From Glandiceps talaboti (taxonomy: Eukaryota > Hemichordata > Enteropneusta > Spengelidae): a DNA stretch of 64,000 bases. The stretch is from contig NC_135567.1 in the NCBI RefSeq assembly GCF_964340395.1, forward strand, positions 2,466,109-2,530,108. The letters are read 5' to 3'. Below, piece by piece: positions 1 to 11,184 of the stretch (position 1 is the stretch's first letter; each line of letters begins with the position of its first letter). Below the pieces are notes generated by a model. The model saw only the letters and a list, made by a program, of their open reading frames with translations, did not search any database and was not told the origin of the DNA. Made by a program: the position numbers and the translations under genes.

Positions 1-65
1 ATAAATTGACATCATGACTTTTCAGACATGGGAAAATAAGCTTTTAAAATGTTGGTCTTCCCTTT

Positions 66-106
66 TCAACAACAACAACAACAACAACAACAGCAGCAGC
101 AGCAGC
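66..106. repeat. CAA/CAG microsatellite
   Basis: About eight CAA units pass into about five CAG units. From 1 to about 1680 I see no gene: the DNA is AT-rich with simple repeats, including a short (ATA)n near 996-1018 and an A-run at 466-478. Confidence 0.9.
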
Positions 107-1235
107 TACAAACAACAGTTGCTCACAAATTAGTAAAATGAAAAACAAAAACAGTCAAATTTTAAATTTTCTTTTAAGAAACTGTTAATGTAATGATAAA
201 TTGAAATGGGTGAATTGAGTGGTACAGATTGTTTTTTGTCTGAAAATATCAGTGTCTTTCATGTACACTACTATCTACTGAAATTTGGTTCATTTAATGT
301 GTGAAATTACCTTTACACTGTACTGAAAATATTCTTTGTGACATGACTCTGTTTTGGTTTGTGGTTATCACAATGATATGTAACTTTTCCATGTAAATTC
401 TTACTAGTATTAAATGACAGACAAATATGACAGACAACATTTTACATTTGCAGATCTTGGAAGTTAAAAAAAAAAAAAGAGTTGGAAAATGTTCATCTCA
501 GCCTGCCATCAAAATGTAAAAGATGCACCTGCACTAAAACATACTTGACAAGTATCAAAAACGACTGTGCAAGGTATTTTTTCATCCTATAGATATGACT
601 ATAATTTTCAACATAAACTTTTAATAACACATTCTAAATATTTCCTAAAATTAGCATATTGGCAACATCTGCTACATTTGAAACAGAAGACAATATCTCA
701 CAAGCTGAGTTAACAGAGAAAAAGTAAAATAAGTTTTTTGCACATACTTTTCAACTTTGCATGAATATACTATTACTTGTAAATATAAAGATAAATTAAA
801 CATTGACATAACTCTCAATATAAAGTTACCCTAAAGATATATGGCAGGAATGAGGTAGTGAACTGAAACAATATGAGCAAATACTCCAATATAGTCTCAA
901 TAAACATTTTCATAAAGTAGTGTTTGCACAAACTGTGGAATATTTTTGGAATGCTTAAAACATATCTCTGTTAAAAACATATCTGAAGCAGCACATAATA
1001 ATAATAATAATAATAATACACAAACATACTCATTTAAAAAATTAACAAATAAATTATCTTTTCATGTCAATATTGCACTAGGCATTGTCAGTCGTAAATC
1101 ATCATCAACATCATTCAAATCATCATCATCCAAATCGTCATCTTCTTCCTCCTCTTCTAAAACATTACAAAGGAAAGACTGATATTCCACTTGATCTACT
1201 TGATTTATGTTTGAAAGGGTTCTCCATCTTCTCCT

Positions 1236-1249
1236 TTTTCTTCTTCTTC

Positions 1250-1303
<54 letters not shown>

Positions 1304-1304
1304 T
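1236..1304. repeat. TTC/TCA trinucleotide microsatellite
   Basis: A short run of TTC passes into about seventeen TCA/ATC units. Open frames across it (poly-His, poly-Ile, poly-Ser) are by-products of the triplet repeat, not genes. Confidence 0.9.
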
Positions 1305-1689
1305 TACAAGAGTTATTCAAAGTGTAATTTATTTACAAGTATATGTTTTTTGGAACGGCAATGCACTGGTTAACATAACATCATTTTGTTTTAACTGGTG
1401 TTTGTGTATATATATATACACAGTATACAAATTGATAATATATAAAATGGACAAAGTTGGGATTAAGTGTATTATGTACAGTTTTGTACTTGGTATGGAA
1501 TGTTAACGCACAGGAAGAGTATTCCAAAATTTTTTTTATTCGGGTAGGGGGTACTTGAAATATTTGGTGCTTTGGTAGGTGGGGGGGGGGGCTTGAAAAA
1601 TTTCGGAATATGGCAGGGGGGTACTTGAAAAAAAAATTAGGGTTTTACAAAAAATCCCCCCCCCCCTAACAAGTTTTTGTGAAAGCAGC

Positions 1690-2350
1690 CTTAGGTTTTC
1701 TAGGATGTTCTGAATAAAGTCACGCCTAAAGTTAGCGAAGTATTTTACCACATTAGGTGTTGTTTTAATGTCATGACCACAAACGACATACTTGTCAGTT
1801 TCCTTCATTTTCTCAAGATCAGAGAGAAATTTTCCGTTATCTGTAACTAATCCTTCTAACTGCGTAGTCGTAATTTGTAGTGAGGCTTGAACGATCGCTA
1901 TATCAATGTCTGATGCTTGAAATACTATACTGAGGTGAGTAAGGACAGAAATTACATCCATGAGTAGGTGTGTTGTAGCAATGAATTCATACTGATACGC
2001 ATAGTCTTTGCCAAACCTTTTGCGGTAGTTAATTTCTCAGCTTGTGCTTCGAAATACGTAACGAGCGATCCATACGTGCGATATATAGTTTCAAGGGCAG
2101 AGTAGAAGGAGAACCACCGTACTTCATGAACTTCTATGTATTTCAGACAGGTATTTCAGACAGGGATCGTTGAGGATAACTTGTATTTATTTCACTGTTT
2201 CAGTGCGTACGGCTAATCTTGAAAAGTGATAGTATATATCAGTGAGACTTTGTTGGTATTTCCTCAGATACGGCACTTTCTCGGCGGCCTGACTTGTACA
2301 TAGGGCCAAACGGTGAGCTATGCAATGTATACCAAGTAGGAATGGATTTA
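1690..2350 (-). pseudogene. hAT-superfamily transposase fragment, frameshifted
   Basis: Read on the minus strand from about 2350, this gives in order: the IHCIAHRLAL block typical of hAT transposases; a stretch with KYQQSLTDIYYHFSRLA ending in an in-frame TAA; after a frameshift HEVRWFSFYSALETIY with GSLVTYFE; and after another shift LTHLSIVFQASDIDIAIVQ. The order matches the C-terminal half of hAT-like proteins of the ZNF862/KIAA1586 type found in animal genomes. At least two frameshifts and one stop make it non-coding. The zinc finger and N-terminal catalytic part are absent. Below 1690 the frame runs into G/C-homopolymer DNA with repeated GGTACTTGAAA motifs that is unrelated to the transposase. 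Known: hAT enzymes move DNA by cut and paste. Inferred: this is an old 5'-truncated relic. Confidence 0.75.
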
Positions 2351-2383
2351 TCTCACGTCTCAGTCGTACACAAACTGTCGATA

Positions 2384-2450
2384 TTGTTTTTTTACTGAAC
2401 TGAACTGAACTAAACTAAACTAAACTAAACTAAACTAAAATAATAAATAC
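2384..2450 (+). repeat. ACTAA pentanucleotide tail, LINE-like 3' end
   Basis: TTTTTTTACTGAACTGAACT leads into several AACTA units and then AATAATAAATACATGCTATG. The stretch after the pentamers, including CTATGATGCATAGAAG, recurs at 48660-48700, directly after a second such tail. The arrangement resembles the short tandem tail of a non-LTR retrotransposon. Confidence 0.5.
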
Positions 2451-2864
2451 ATGCTATGATGCATAGAAGTTAATAGACAGTATCCAAATATCCCTAGCAA
2501 CCATGATCACGCCCTTAGAAACAGCCAAACGGTTGAAAAATGTATGCAAATATGCCTAGCAACAAGACCCCGCCCATGGCAACAGCTAAATGATCATTGA
2601 TGTTGTAATGATAACAGGGATTAATAGGCAATTGAATAAACATTCAAACATATATGCAAATATCCCTAGCAACCATGACCACGCCCATAGCAACAGCCAA
2701 AAAGTGGTGTATTTCACACTGATAACAAGAGGGATTAATAGACAAGTGAATAAACATTCAAAAAATGTATTATTTGTTTACACAATAAGATTACAATCGT
2801 AATTATTGATATGATACATTATTATAGCAGAAAGAGTAATATGTTTTGTATTATTTAATTACAG

Positions 2865-2963
2865 GACAAGAGGACAAGTCTACATTATGCCGCTATCAGT
2901 GGACATTTTGATATCTGTAAATTGTTGCTGGAAGCTGGTGCCAAAATAGATGCAGTTGGAGAA
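2865..2963 (+). CDS. Ankyrin-repeat exon 1 (TSLHYAA type)
   Basis: An exon of exactly 99 bp (33 codons) lies between TTTAATTACAG and a GTAGGT donor. It reads DKRTSLHYAAISGHFDICK, then LLLEAGAKIDAVGE, which is one full ankyrin repeat with the TxLHxAA turn and the LLLxxGA second helix. Both splice phases are 0, so it can be added or skipped without breaking the frame. Reading on into the intron gives a stop two codons later, which supports the donor. Ankyrin repeats are protein-binding modules; nothing here shows the partner. A near-identical exon lies 1727 bp downstream. Coding status is inferred from the intact frame and splice sites. It could also be an unused duplicate. Confidence 0.7.
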
Positions 2964-3138
2964 GTAGGTTGAGTTTTGATTAGCTAATATCTTATTTATC
3001 GATTATATGATGTGTACATGTCAACCATTCCAATGTGTTATCATTTAATGTGTTTGACTATAACTTTTTTATTTGATAAGGTAAATACTCACATGTTTTC
3101 ATAGGATGACCACCTTGCCATAGCGCTAAATCCGATGA

Positions 3139-3382
3139 GTATATTGTTAATGGCCTATGATAGTATCACAATGGTATTGTTAATGGCCTATGATAGTATC
3201 ACAATGGTATTGTTAATGGCCTATGATAGTATCACAATGGTATTGTTAATGGCCTATGATAGTATCACAATGGTATTGTTAATGGCCTATGATAGTATCA
3301 CAATGGTATTGTTAATGGCCTATGATAGTATCACAATGGTATTGTTAATGGCCTATGATAGTATCACAATGATATTGTTAAT
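3139..3382 (+). repeat. 33-bp minisatellite, seven copies
   Basis: Seven near-perfect copies of GTATTGTTAATGGCCTATGA plus TAGTATCACAATG follow the ankyrin exon. The 33-bp period keeps a frame open (MVLLMAYDSIT repeated), but no splice sites or protein similarity support translation. A single diverged unit follows the ankyrin exon at 14489, so the array grew from intronic sequence. Confidence 0.9.
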
Positions 3383-4591
3383 GTTAGGACTATCTTAATT
3401 AAAAAGACAATTCATTTATTGCAATCACCTTCAGGGTCAATTATCAAAGTCAAGACAAGTCCTGCTATCATATACACATTTAGGTATTTACATATTGCCA
3501 ATTTCTTGTTTACAAGTAATCTTGAAGAAAAGAACTATACACAAACATTATTTTTGGAGCTCATATCACTTTTACTGAGTGGCAACAATATTGATAATTA
3601 AAAATCACTATTTTCTGCATAACTCAAAACTAATAAAGAGCCCATTCAAGTGTCTACCCCCATATTATCCAATGCAAACTATCTTTTAGTCTTCGTTGAA
3701 GACACAACCCTCAGAAACTACAATGTGTCTGTGATAGACAAATTGGCTTGATTTAATGCTTGACCCTCAAGGTCAAAGGTCAAGGTCTCAAATTTGTTCA
3801 TTCTTACACTTTGTGAATTGGCCCAGTATACATACATAGTGTATTGAGGTTTATACTATTACGGATACTGGGAGTATCCAGTAGAATTCTTCACAATACA
3901 TAATGGAGACTACCAGAATCCATGTACAATAAAGGCAGTGTATTCTAATAGAGATGGAACATCAGAATACAGTTATAGAAGCTAGCCTAAATAATTCCAG
4001 TGCAGTTTCCACCAGAATTCAACGTGGAATACACTACTGGATACTGTGTTCCAGTACAGGATATGGATACAGTTTGTGTGGTATCCACTCAAATAGGGCT
4101 GGATACAATACTGGATACTGTGTTCCAATACATGATATGGATACAGTTTATGTGGTATCCACTCAAATAGGGCTGGATACAATACTGGATACTGTGTTTA
4201 ACCTAAACGGTGGTGTTTTTCACTTAGATAAAAGGAATTCGTAGACAAGTGAACCAACAGTCGAAAAATGTATGCAAATATGCCTAGCAACAAGACCCCG
4301 CCCATGGCAACAGCCAAATGATCACTGATGTTGTAATGATAACAGGGATTAATAGGCAATTGAATAAACATTCAAAATATATGCAAATATCCCTAGCAAC
4401 AATGATCACGCCCATAGCAACAGCCAAACTGTGGTGTATTTCACACTGATAACAAGAGGGATTAATATACAAGTGAATAAACATTCAAAACATGTATTAT
4501 TTGTTTACACAATAAGATTACAATCGTAATTATTGATTTGATACATTATTATAACAGAAAGAGTAATATGTTTTGTATTATTTAATTACAG

Positions 4592-4690
4592 GACAAGAGG
4601 ACAAGTCTACATTATGCCGCTAACAGTGGACATTTTGATATCTGTAAATTGTTGCTGGAAGCTGGTGCCAAAATAGATGCAGTTGGAGAA
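4592..4690 (+). CDS. Ankyrin-repeat exon 2 (TSLHYAA type)
   Basis: A 99-bp, phase-0 exon between TTTAATTACAG and GTAGGT. It is the duplicate of the exon at 2865 and encodes the same repeat except for one visible change, ISGHF to NSGHF. The frame is open throughout. The identical intron flanks show that the exon travelled with the 1.7-kb tandem unit. Whether both copies are used in one transcript needs RNA evidence. Confidence 0.7.
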
Positions 4691-4865
4691 GTAGGTTGAG
4701 TTTTGATTAGCTAATATCTTATTTATCGATTATATGATGTGTACATGTCAACCATTCCAATGTGTTATCATTTAATGTGTTTGACTATAACTTTTTTATT
4801 TGATAAGGTAAATACTCACATGTTTTCATAGGATGACCACCTTGCCATAGCGCTAAATCCGATGA

Positions 4866-5045
4866 GTATATTGTTAATGGCCTATGATAGTATCACAATG
4901 GTATTGTTAATGGCCTATGATAGTATCACAATGGTATTGTTAATGGCCTATGATAGTATCACAATGGTATTGTTAATGGCCTATGATAGTATCACAATGG
5001 TATTGTTAATGGCCTATGATAGTATCACAATGGTATTGTTAATGT
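4866..5045 (+). repeat. 33-bp minisatellite, five copies
   Basis: The same unit as at 3139, with five copies, in the second tandem unit. The copy number difference shows array length change after the duplication. Confidence 0.9.
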
Positions 5046-5764
5046 TAGGACTATCTTAATTAAAAAGACAATTCATTTATCGCAATCACCTTCAGGGTCA
5101 ATTATCAAAGTCAAGACAAGTCCTGCCTATCATATACACATTTAGGTATTTACATATTGCCAATTTCTTGTTTACAAGTAATCTTGAAGAAAAGAACTAT
5201 ACACAAACATTATTTTTGGAGCTCATATCACTTTGTCTACCCCCATATTATCCAATGCAAACTATCTTTTAGTCTTCGTTGAAGACACAACCCTCAGAAA
5301 ATACAATGTGTCTGTGATAGACAAATTGGCTTGATTTAATGCTTGACCCTCAAGGTCAAAGGTCAAGGTCTCAAATTTGTTCATTCTTACACTTTGTGAA
5401 TTGGCCCAGTATACATACATAGTGTATTGAGGTTTATACTATTACGGATACTGGTAGTATCCAGTAGAATTCTTCACAATACATAATGGAGACTACCAGA
5501 ATCCATGTACAATAAAGGCAGTGTATTCCAATAGAGATGGAACATCAGAATACAGTTATAGAAGCTAGCCTAAATAATTCCAGTGCAGTTTCCACCAGAA
5601 TTCAACGTGGAATACACTACTGGATACTGTGTTCCAATACAGGATATGGATACAGTTTATGTGGTATCCACTCAAATAGGGCTGGATACAAGTAGAATTC
5701 ATAATGCTGGAGACTGCATGATGGAAGTGATCTCTGTATGATTTCAAATGTTGGTGTGGGTGGG

Positions 5765-5970
5765 AGGGGGGGGGGGTAAGCTGATGATGTATGTTTTTTT
5801 TAGCACAACTGAACTAGGTTTAGTAGTGCTATAGGCATCAAGGAATGTGTGTGTATGTGTGTGTGTGTTGATGTGTGTGTGAACAACTTAAAGTCAAAAG
5901 CTATGAGAATGTATGTTTTTTTAGCACAACTGAACTGATAAGGTTCAGTAGTGCTATAGGCATCACCAAG

Positions 5971-6021
<51 letters not shown>

Positions 6022-6360
6022 GTGGATGTGTGTGGATGTGTGTGAACAACTTAAAGTCAAAATCCACTGGGTGTATTTACTTGGGTGTATAGTTGGGAAA
6101 TTGTTCAGATGAGAATGATCTTACCACCGGTGTATGATTTGGATAAAAAATGTTATTTTTTGTCAAAAAACAAAAACTACTGGGCAGATCGGTGTGAAAT
6201 TTGATGGGAACATTCTTAAGGGTGTTTAAATTAAGAAGTGTTCACGACATGATGATCCCATCAGTGACATTCAAATTAGGGGTAAAAATCAATACCTATA
6301 CTGTATCCATGTGCAAAACATTTTAAAAATCTGTACAGTTGTGGTACAACGCCATTGGCA
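5765..6360 (+). repeat. Dispersed composite repeat, truncated copy
   Basis: A G-run (5765-5776) is followed by two heads, TTTAGCACAACTGAACTAGG at about 5807 and TTAGCACAACTGAACTGATA at about 5919. Each folds with the following GGTTCAGTAGTGCTATAGGC into a stem-loop and then runs into TG or CTGT repeats. A body with AACTTAAAGTCAAAA and ACTACTGGGCAGAT follows, then the tail ACAGTTGTGGTACAACGCCA. From 6360 to 6754 I see nothing identifiable. Confidence 0.75.
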
Positions 6361-6843
6361 CAACATTTTTCAAATATCAATCGACGGCATTGTAAAGCTT
6401 TGACGAAATCTAATTTAGGTTTTTACTATAGTTTGTTAATTCCACTTATTTCCACTATAAAAGGAATATACAAATTAACTACTGAAATACATTCACAACA
6501 TAGACCCAAAATGGCTCATTTTAATACAGTAACAGTGTTAACGCAAAGACAAAGATTCCTTTGTCAGTCTGACATCTAACATTTCACTTTAATGTATTTC
6601 ACCTGTGATGGCTTCCTTGAGATCACACTGTGTCTTGTGCTCATGTAATACAGTGATCCCATTAACAATCAAATAATTGATATAGAATTTGCAATGTACC
6701 ACTGAACTATACAAAGAAACCCAAATGTAGGTACTAAACTACCATGGACACTACTATGAGGTGAGATTAATGCCAAAACACTTGTCTTAACATTATTAGC
6801 ACAACTGAACTGAGGTTCAGTAGTGCTATAGGGATCGCCCGGC

Positions 6844-6844
6844 A

Positions 6845-6941
<97 letters not shown>

Positions 6942-6942
6942 A
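6844..6942. repeat. CTGT then TG microsatellite
   Basis: About nine CTGT units pass into about thirty TG units inside the dispersed repeat. Similar CTGT or TG runs follow the stem-loop head in nearly every copy in the window (5970-6020, 14080-14210, 14885-14963, 52752-52795, 54587-54640). Confidence 0.9.
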
Positions 6943-7499
6943 TGTGTGTGTGTAAACAACTTAAAGTCAAAAACCGCTGAACCGATTACCATTATATTTG
7001 GTGGGTCCATTACCTTGGGTGTCTAGTTGGGAAATTGTTCAAATCAAAATGATCGCATCACAGGTGTGTGATTTTGGTCAAAAAATGTGGTTTTTGGTCA
7101 AAAAACTTAAACTCAGAAACTACTGGGCAGATTGGTGCGAAATTTGGTGGGAACATTCTTAAGGGGATGTAAAGTAAGATTTGTTCATGACATGATGATT
7201 CCATCAGTGATATGCAAATTGGGGCTAAAAATGTGTCTTTTAGGTTAAAAATCTATAATTCCAAAAGTACTGAGCAGATTGGGCTGAAATTTAATGGGAA
7301 TGTATCTAGGGATGTATGGACGAAGAAATATTAAACATACAATGATTCCATGAGTGATATGCAAATTAGGTGTAAAAATGTTCATTTTTGGTCAAAAACT
7401 TATATTTCAAAAAGTACTTGGTCAATGAGTCTGAAACTTGGTGAGATGTTTCTGAAAGTGTAATTATGCAGATTTTCTTCAAACCATTTTGACAAAATT

Positions 7500-8235
7500 G
7501 GCCCTAGCGACCATGACCACACCCTTAGCAACAACCAAATGGCAGTATATTTTGGTCAAATAACAACATCATCTGGTAGGCAAATGAGTAAACATTCAAA
7601 AAATGTTTGCAAATACCCTAGCAACCATGACCACGCCCATAGCAACAGCTAAACGGTCGTGTATTTCACAAAGATAACAACAGGAATTAATAGACAATTG
7701 AATAAACATTCAAAAAATGTATGTAAATTTGCCTGGCAACATGACCACGCCCATAGCAACAGTCAAATAATCACCTATATTGCAAAGATAACAACAGGAA
7801 TAGAAAGACATATGAACAAACATCCAAAAAATGTATGCAAATGTGCCTAGCAACAAGACCACGCCCATAGCAACAGCTAAATAATCACCTATATTGCAAA
7901 GATAACAACATGAATAGAAAGACATATGAACAAACATCCAAAAAATGTATGCAAATGTGCCTAGCAACAAGACCACGCCCATAGCAACAGTCAAATAATC
8001 ACCTATATTGCAAAGATAACAGGAATAGAAAGACATATGAATAAACATTCAAAAAATGTATGTAAATATGCCTAGCAACAAGACCACGCCCATAGCAACA
8101 GCCAAATAATCACGAATATTGCAAAGATAATATCAGGAATTCATACACAAGTGAACAAAAAGATACAAAAATGTATGCAAATATATCTAACAACATGACC
8201 ACGCCCATAGCAACAGCCAAATGATAGCATATATC
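7500..8235 (+). repeat. Tandem repeat of about 118 bp (CCTAGCAAC...CGCCCATAGCAAC)
   Basis: About six units each carry CCTAGCAACAAGACCACGCC, CATAGCAACAGCCAAATAAT, a TTGCAAAGATAACA segment and a CAAACATCCAAAAAATGTAT segment. The same unit occurs at 2490-2770, 4263-4500, 43860-44060 and 53330-54050, always at the 3' part of the dispersed composite repeat or alone. No protein similarity. Confidence 0.85.
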
Positions 8236-8375
8236 ATAAAGATAGCAACATGGTTGGATAGGCAACTGGATAGTTATTCAACAAATGACCACTTATTGTT
8301 AGCATGGACTAGCATATGGATAACCTATTAGAAACTGTACAGTTGTGGTACAACGCCATTGGCGGTATTTTTTTT

Positions 8376-9165
8376 AGTTTACATTTTCATTTTATTCTCC
8401 CATTTTGTCTCCATTTATATCTAATTGTGTTCACATTTTTATTTCAACCTCTCATTTTGTTTGCATTTTTATCTAATTGTGTTTGCATTTTTATTTAAAT
8501 CTCCCATTTTGTTTGCATTTTTATTTCAACCTCTCAGTTTGTTTGCATTTTCATCTCATTGTTTGCATTTTTATTTAAATCTCCCATTTTGTTTGCATTT
8601 TTATCTAATTGTGTTCACATTTTTATTTTTATTTTATTATGTTGGATTAAAAATGTGAACAAAATGAGATAAAAATGCAAACAAAATGTGAGGTTGAAAT
8701 AAAAATGCAAACACAATGAGATAAAAATGCAAACAAAATGAGAGGTTGAAATAAAAATGCAAACACAATGAGATAAAAATGCAATCAAAATGAGAAGTTG
8801 AAATAAAAATGCAAACAAAATGAGATAAAAATGCAAACAAAATGAGAAGTTGAAATAAAAATGTAAAAACAATGAGATAAAAATGGAGACAAAATAAGAG
8901 GTTGAAATAAAAATGTAAAAACAATGAGATAAAAATGCAAACAAAATGAGAGGTTGAAATAAAAATGCAAACACAATGAGATGTTGGAATAAAAATGTGA
9001 ACAGTGCCACAATGAGATAAAAATGCAAACAAAATAAGAGGTTGAAATAAAAATGCAAACAAAATGAGATAAAAATGCAAACAAAATGAGAGGTTGAAAT
9101 AAAAATGTAAAAACAATGAGATAAAAATGGAGACAAAATGGGAGAATAAAATGAAAATGTAAACT
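8376..9165. repeat. Large palindromic minisatellite
   Basis: The left arm (8376-about 8635) starts AGTTTACATTTTCATTTTAT and is built from CATTTTGTTTGCATTTTTAT units. The right arm (about 8645-9165) is made of the reverse complements and ends ATAAAATGAAAATGTAAACT. The arms are about 260 and 520 bp, so the right arm has gained units. Long Phe/Leu/His-rich open frames cross it on both strands, and they are artefacts of the repeat. Confidence 0.85.
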
Positions 9166-9212
9166 TAAAATAATGTTAAGACAAGTGTTTTGGCACTAAT
9201 CTCACCTCATAC

Positions 9213-9246
9213 AATATGACATAATAGGTAATCGCCTTAGGTATTA
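9213..9246 (+). repeat. 48-bp satellite, leading partial unit
   Basis: ATATGACATAATAGGTAATC and CCTTAGGTAT match the unit of the array at 10253-10950. The array is split by the TIR element at 9247-10252. Confidence 0.8.
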
Positions 9247-10252
9247 CCGGAGTTTTCCGAAAACTAGCCCTGGGCCACTAAACGGAAAATCAGCAAATTC
9301 GGAACAACAACAGAGGAACTAAATAGAAGCTCAGGGCGATTATTTGGCAGTCAACACTCAACAGCCATGTGGTTATATCATTACTAATGGGGACATACCA
9401 ATTTAGGGACACAACAATTAGGAAGACAAGAATAATAATTTCATTTTATAATAATTCAAATATATCAAATGAAACATTTTATTTGCTATCATTCTATCAG
9501 CATTGATTGTATTGTTGCGTCGATGCCTCAAAAATAACCATTATAAATAGAATAGAATTGTCAATTGACTGAAACCAAGCATGTCAACTTTATATTTATT
9601 ATTATAAAGTAGATATTGTACAACTAAAAATAGTGTACATCTGAATATACAGATTAATAGGCAAGATTCAATGTTTCACATTAGCGGGACTTGGGACCAC
9701 TAATTTTTTTAGCAGGACCACTGCATTTTTTTCATCACTGGTCCGGGGACCACCAGTTCACAAAATGATTTGTTCACCCTGGATAAACTTGACATTAGCC
9801 TTGTACCGATCGTTAAATCTCCATGAACTCATTTATACAATGTCATAACATTACACATTACTTCAACTCTCACTCAATGTAATTCACTTTGTGTGCACAC
9901 TCACCATGCAAATTACCCTGACCTATTTTTAGACCCAGTGTGTCGCATTGACAGTGACGTCTGCGGGTCTCCATGAGTCATCTGCCGACTTGTTGATCGA
10001 TCTCAGCACAAAGGTGTATGTACCTACCTTCACGATCACATTCTCCTCGTGTAAAAAAAACAGCCATTTTTATTGGCACTCTAAGTTTATGTTTTTTCAA
10101 TGGAACATTCGAACTAAATAAAAACTAACGTTACCAATATAACAAGGCAAAATTCTTGCCGTAGTGAATCTGAAAAACCCATTAGACGCCCACCCGCCAA
10201 ATGATCGCCCATGGGCAACTTTTCAGATGGGCTTGTTTTCGGAAAACTCCGG
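9247..10252. mobile_element. 1.0-kb non-autonomous TIR element with TA target duplication
   Basis: The ends are CCGGAGTTTTCCGAAAACTA and, reverse-complemented, CCGGAGTTTTCCGAAAACAA, and both continue with GCCC. The dinucleotide TA flanks both sides (9245-9246, 10253-10254). Removing the element and one TA restores the exact 48-bp satellite unit, which is direct evidence of insertion. A TA duplication fits Tc1/mariner-like or ISL2EU-like transposons. No transposase frame is visible inside, so it depends on an enzyme from elsewhere. Confidence 0.8.
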
Positions 10253-10950
10253 TAATATTTACTGTAAGTTATTGACATAATAGGTAATTACCTTATGTAT
10301 TAATATTTACTGTAAGTTATTGACATAATAGGTAATTACCTTAGGTATTAATATTTACTGTAAGTTATTGACATAATAGGTAATTACCTTAGGTATTAAT
10401 ATTTACTGTAAGTTATTGACATAATAGGTAATTACCTTATGTATTCATATTTACTGTAAGTTATTAACATAATAGGTAATTACCTTAGGTATTAATATTT
10501 ACTGTAAGTTATTGACATAATAGGTAATTACCTTATGTATTAATATTTACTGTAAGTTATAGACATAATAGGTAATCACCTTAGGTATTAATATTTACTG
10601 TAAGTTATAGACATAATAGGTAATTACCTTAGGTATTAATATTTACTGTAAGTTATTGACATAATAGGTAATTACCTTATGTATTAATATTTACTGTAAG
10701 TTATTAACATAATAGGTAATTACCTTATGTATTAATATTTACTGTAAGTTATTAACATAATAGGTAATTACCTTATGTATTCATATTTACTGTAAGTTAT
10801 TGACAAAATAGGTAATTACCTTAGGTATTAATATTTACTGTAAGTTATTGACATAATAGGTAATTACCTTATGTATTCATATTTACTGTAATTTTTTGAC
10901 ATAATAGGTAATTACCTTATGTATTAATATTTACTGTAAGTTATTGACAT
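10253..10950 (+). repeat. 48-bp satellite array, about 14-15 units
   Basis: The unit includes TAATATTTACTGTAAGTTAT, TGACATAATAGGTAATTACC and TTAGGTAT. Units differ at a few positions (TTAGG/TTATG, TTGAC/TAGAC/TTAAC). The array lies just upstream of the ankyrin exon at 11095. Confidence 0.95.
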
Positions 10951-11094
10951 ACATATTCACTGTCATCTAAAAGGAAATATTAAGATATTATTAATACTGT
11001 GGTTACAGGAAGTAAGGTTTTGATTTCATTTGGACATAATATGTAAAAATGGTGTAAATTAGTCTAATCATTGCATATGTTTGTTTTATATTAG

Positions 11095-11184
11095 CTTCTC
11101 ATTGCTGCTGGGAGTGGAAATATAGAGAAGGTTAAATCCTGCTTGGAGAATGGTTATGGTGTGAATGATACAAATGAATCTTGG
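11095..11184 (+). CDS. Ankyrin-repeat exon (LLIAAGSGNIEKV type)
   Basis: A 90-bp, phase-0 exon between TTTTATATTAG and GTAAGT. It reads LLIAAGSGNIEKVK, then SCLENGYGVNDTNESW, which resembles a first or capping ankyrin repeat. The upstream intron sequence (TAAATTAGTCTAATCATTG) is also found before the related exon at 41723, so the two share descent. No stop interrupts it. Its likely partner is the TSLHYAA-type exon at 14489. Confidence 0.65.

Larger units (their letters stand above)
2534..4200 (+). repeat. 1.7-kb tandem duplication, unit 1
   Basis: The stretch from GAAAAATGTATGCAAATATG onward recurs at 4263-5690. It holds two copies of the 'CCTAGCAACAAGACC.CGCCCAT.GCAACAG' dispersed minisatellite, an ankyrin exon, a 33-bp array and a segment rich in GGATAC motifs with an internal repeat of about 88 bp (4036-4196). 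Unit 1 keeps about 90 bp near 3560-3650 that unit 2 lacks. Confidence 0.85.
4263..5690 (+). repeat. 1.7-kb tandem duplication, unit 2
   Basis: This is the second copy of the unit starting at 2534, offset by about 1.73 kb. Differences are few: five instead of seven 33-bp copies, loss of about 90 bp near 5235, and only one copy of the GGATAC subrepeat before similarity ends at GGGCTGGATACA. Confidence 0.85.
6755..9211. mobile_element. 2.46-kb element with 43-bp terminal inverted repeats
   Basis: The left end (6755-6797) begins TATGAGGTGAGATTAATGCC, and the right end (9169-9211) is its reverse complement with one mismatch over 43 bp. Between them lie a full copy of the dispersed composite repeat (stem-loop head, long CTGT and TG runs, body, several units of about 118 bp, tail at 8330-8362) and a large palindromic minisatellite. 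No transposase frame is present, so it would be non-autonomous. I could not define a target-site duplication. The inverted ends may instead mark an inversion-type rearrangement. Confidence 0.55.

Noticed and set aside
1085-1506. Poly-Ile, poly-His and poly-Ser open frames
   Set aside because: They are translations of a TCA/ATC microsatellite in three frames, with no domain or splice support.
8425-9136. Several Phe/Leu/His/Cys-rich ORFs on both strands
   Set aside because: They track the palindromic minisatellite unit exactly and overlap in all frames; not membrane proteins.
10253-10950. CRISPR-like array
   Set aside because: Repeats are contiguous 48-bp units without unique spacers, in animal DNA.
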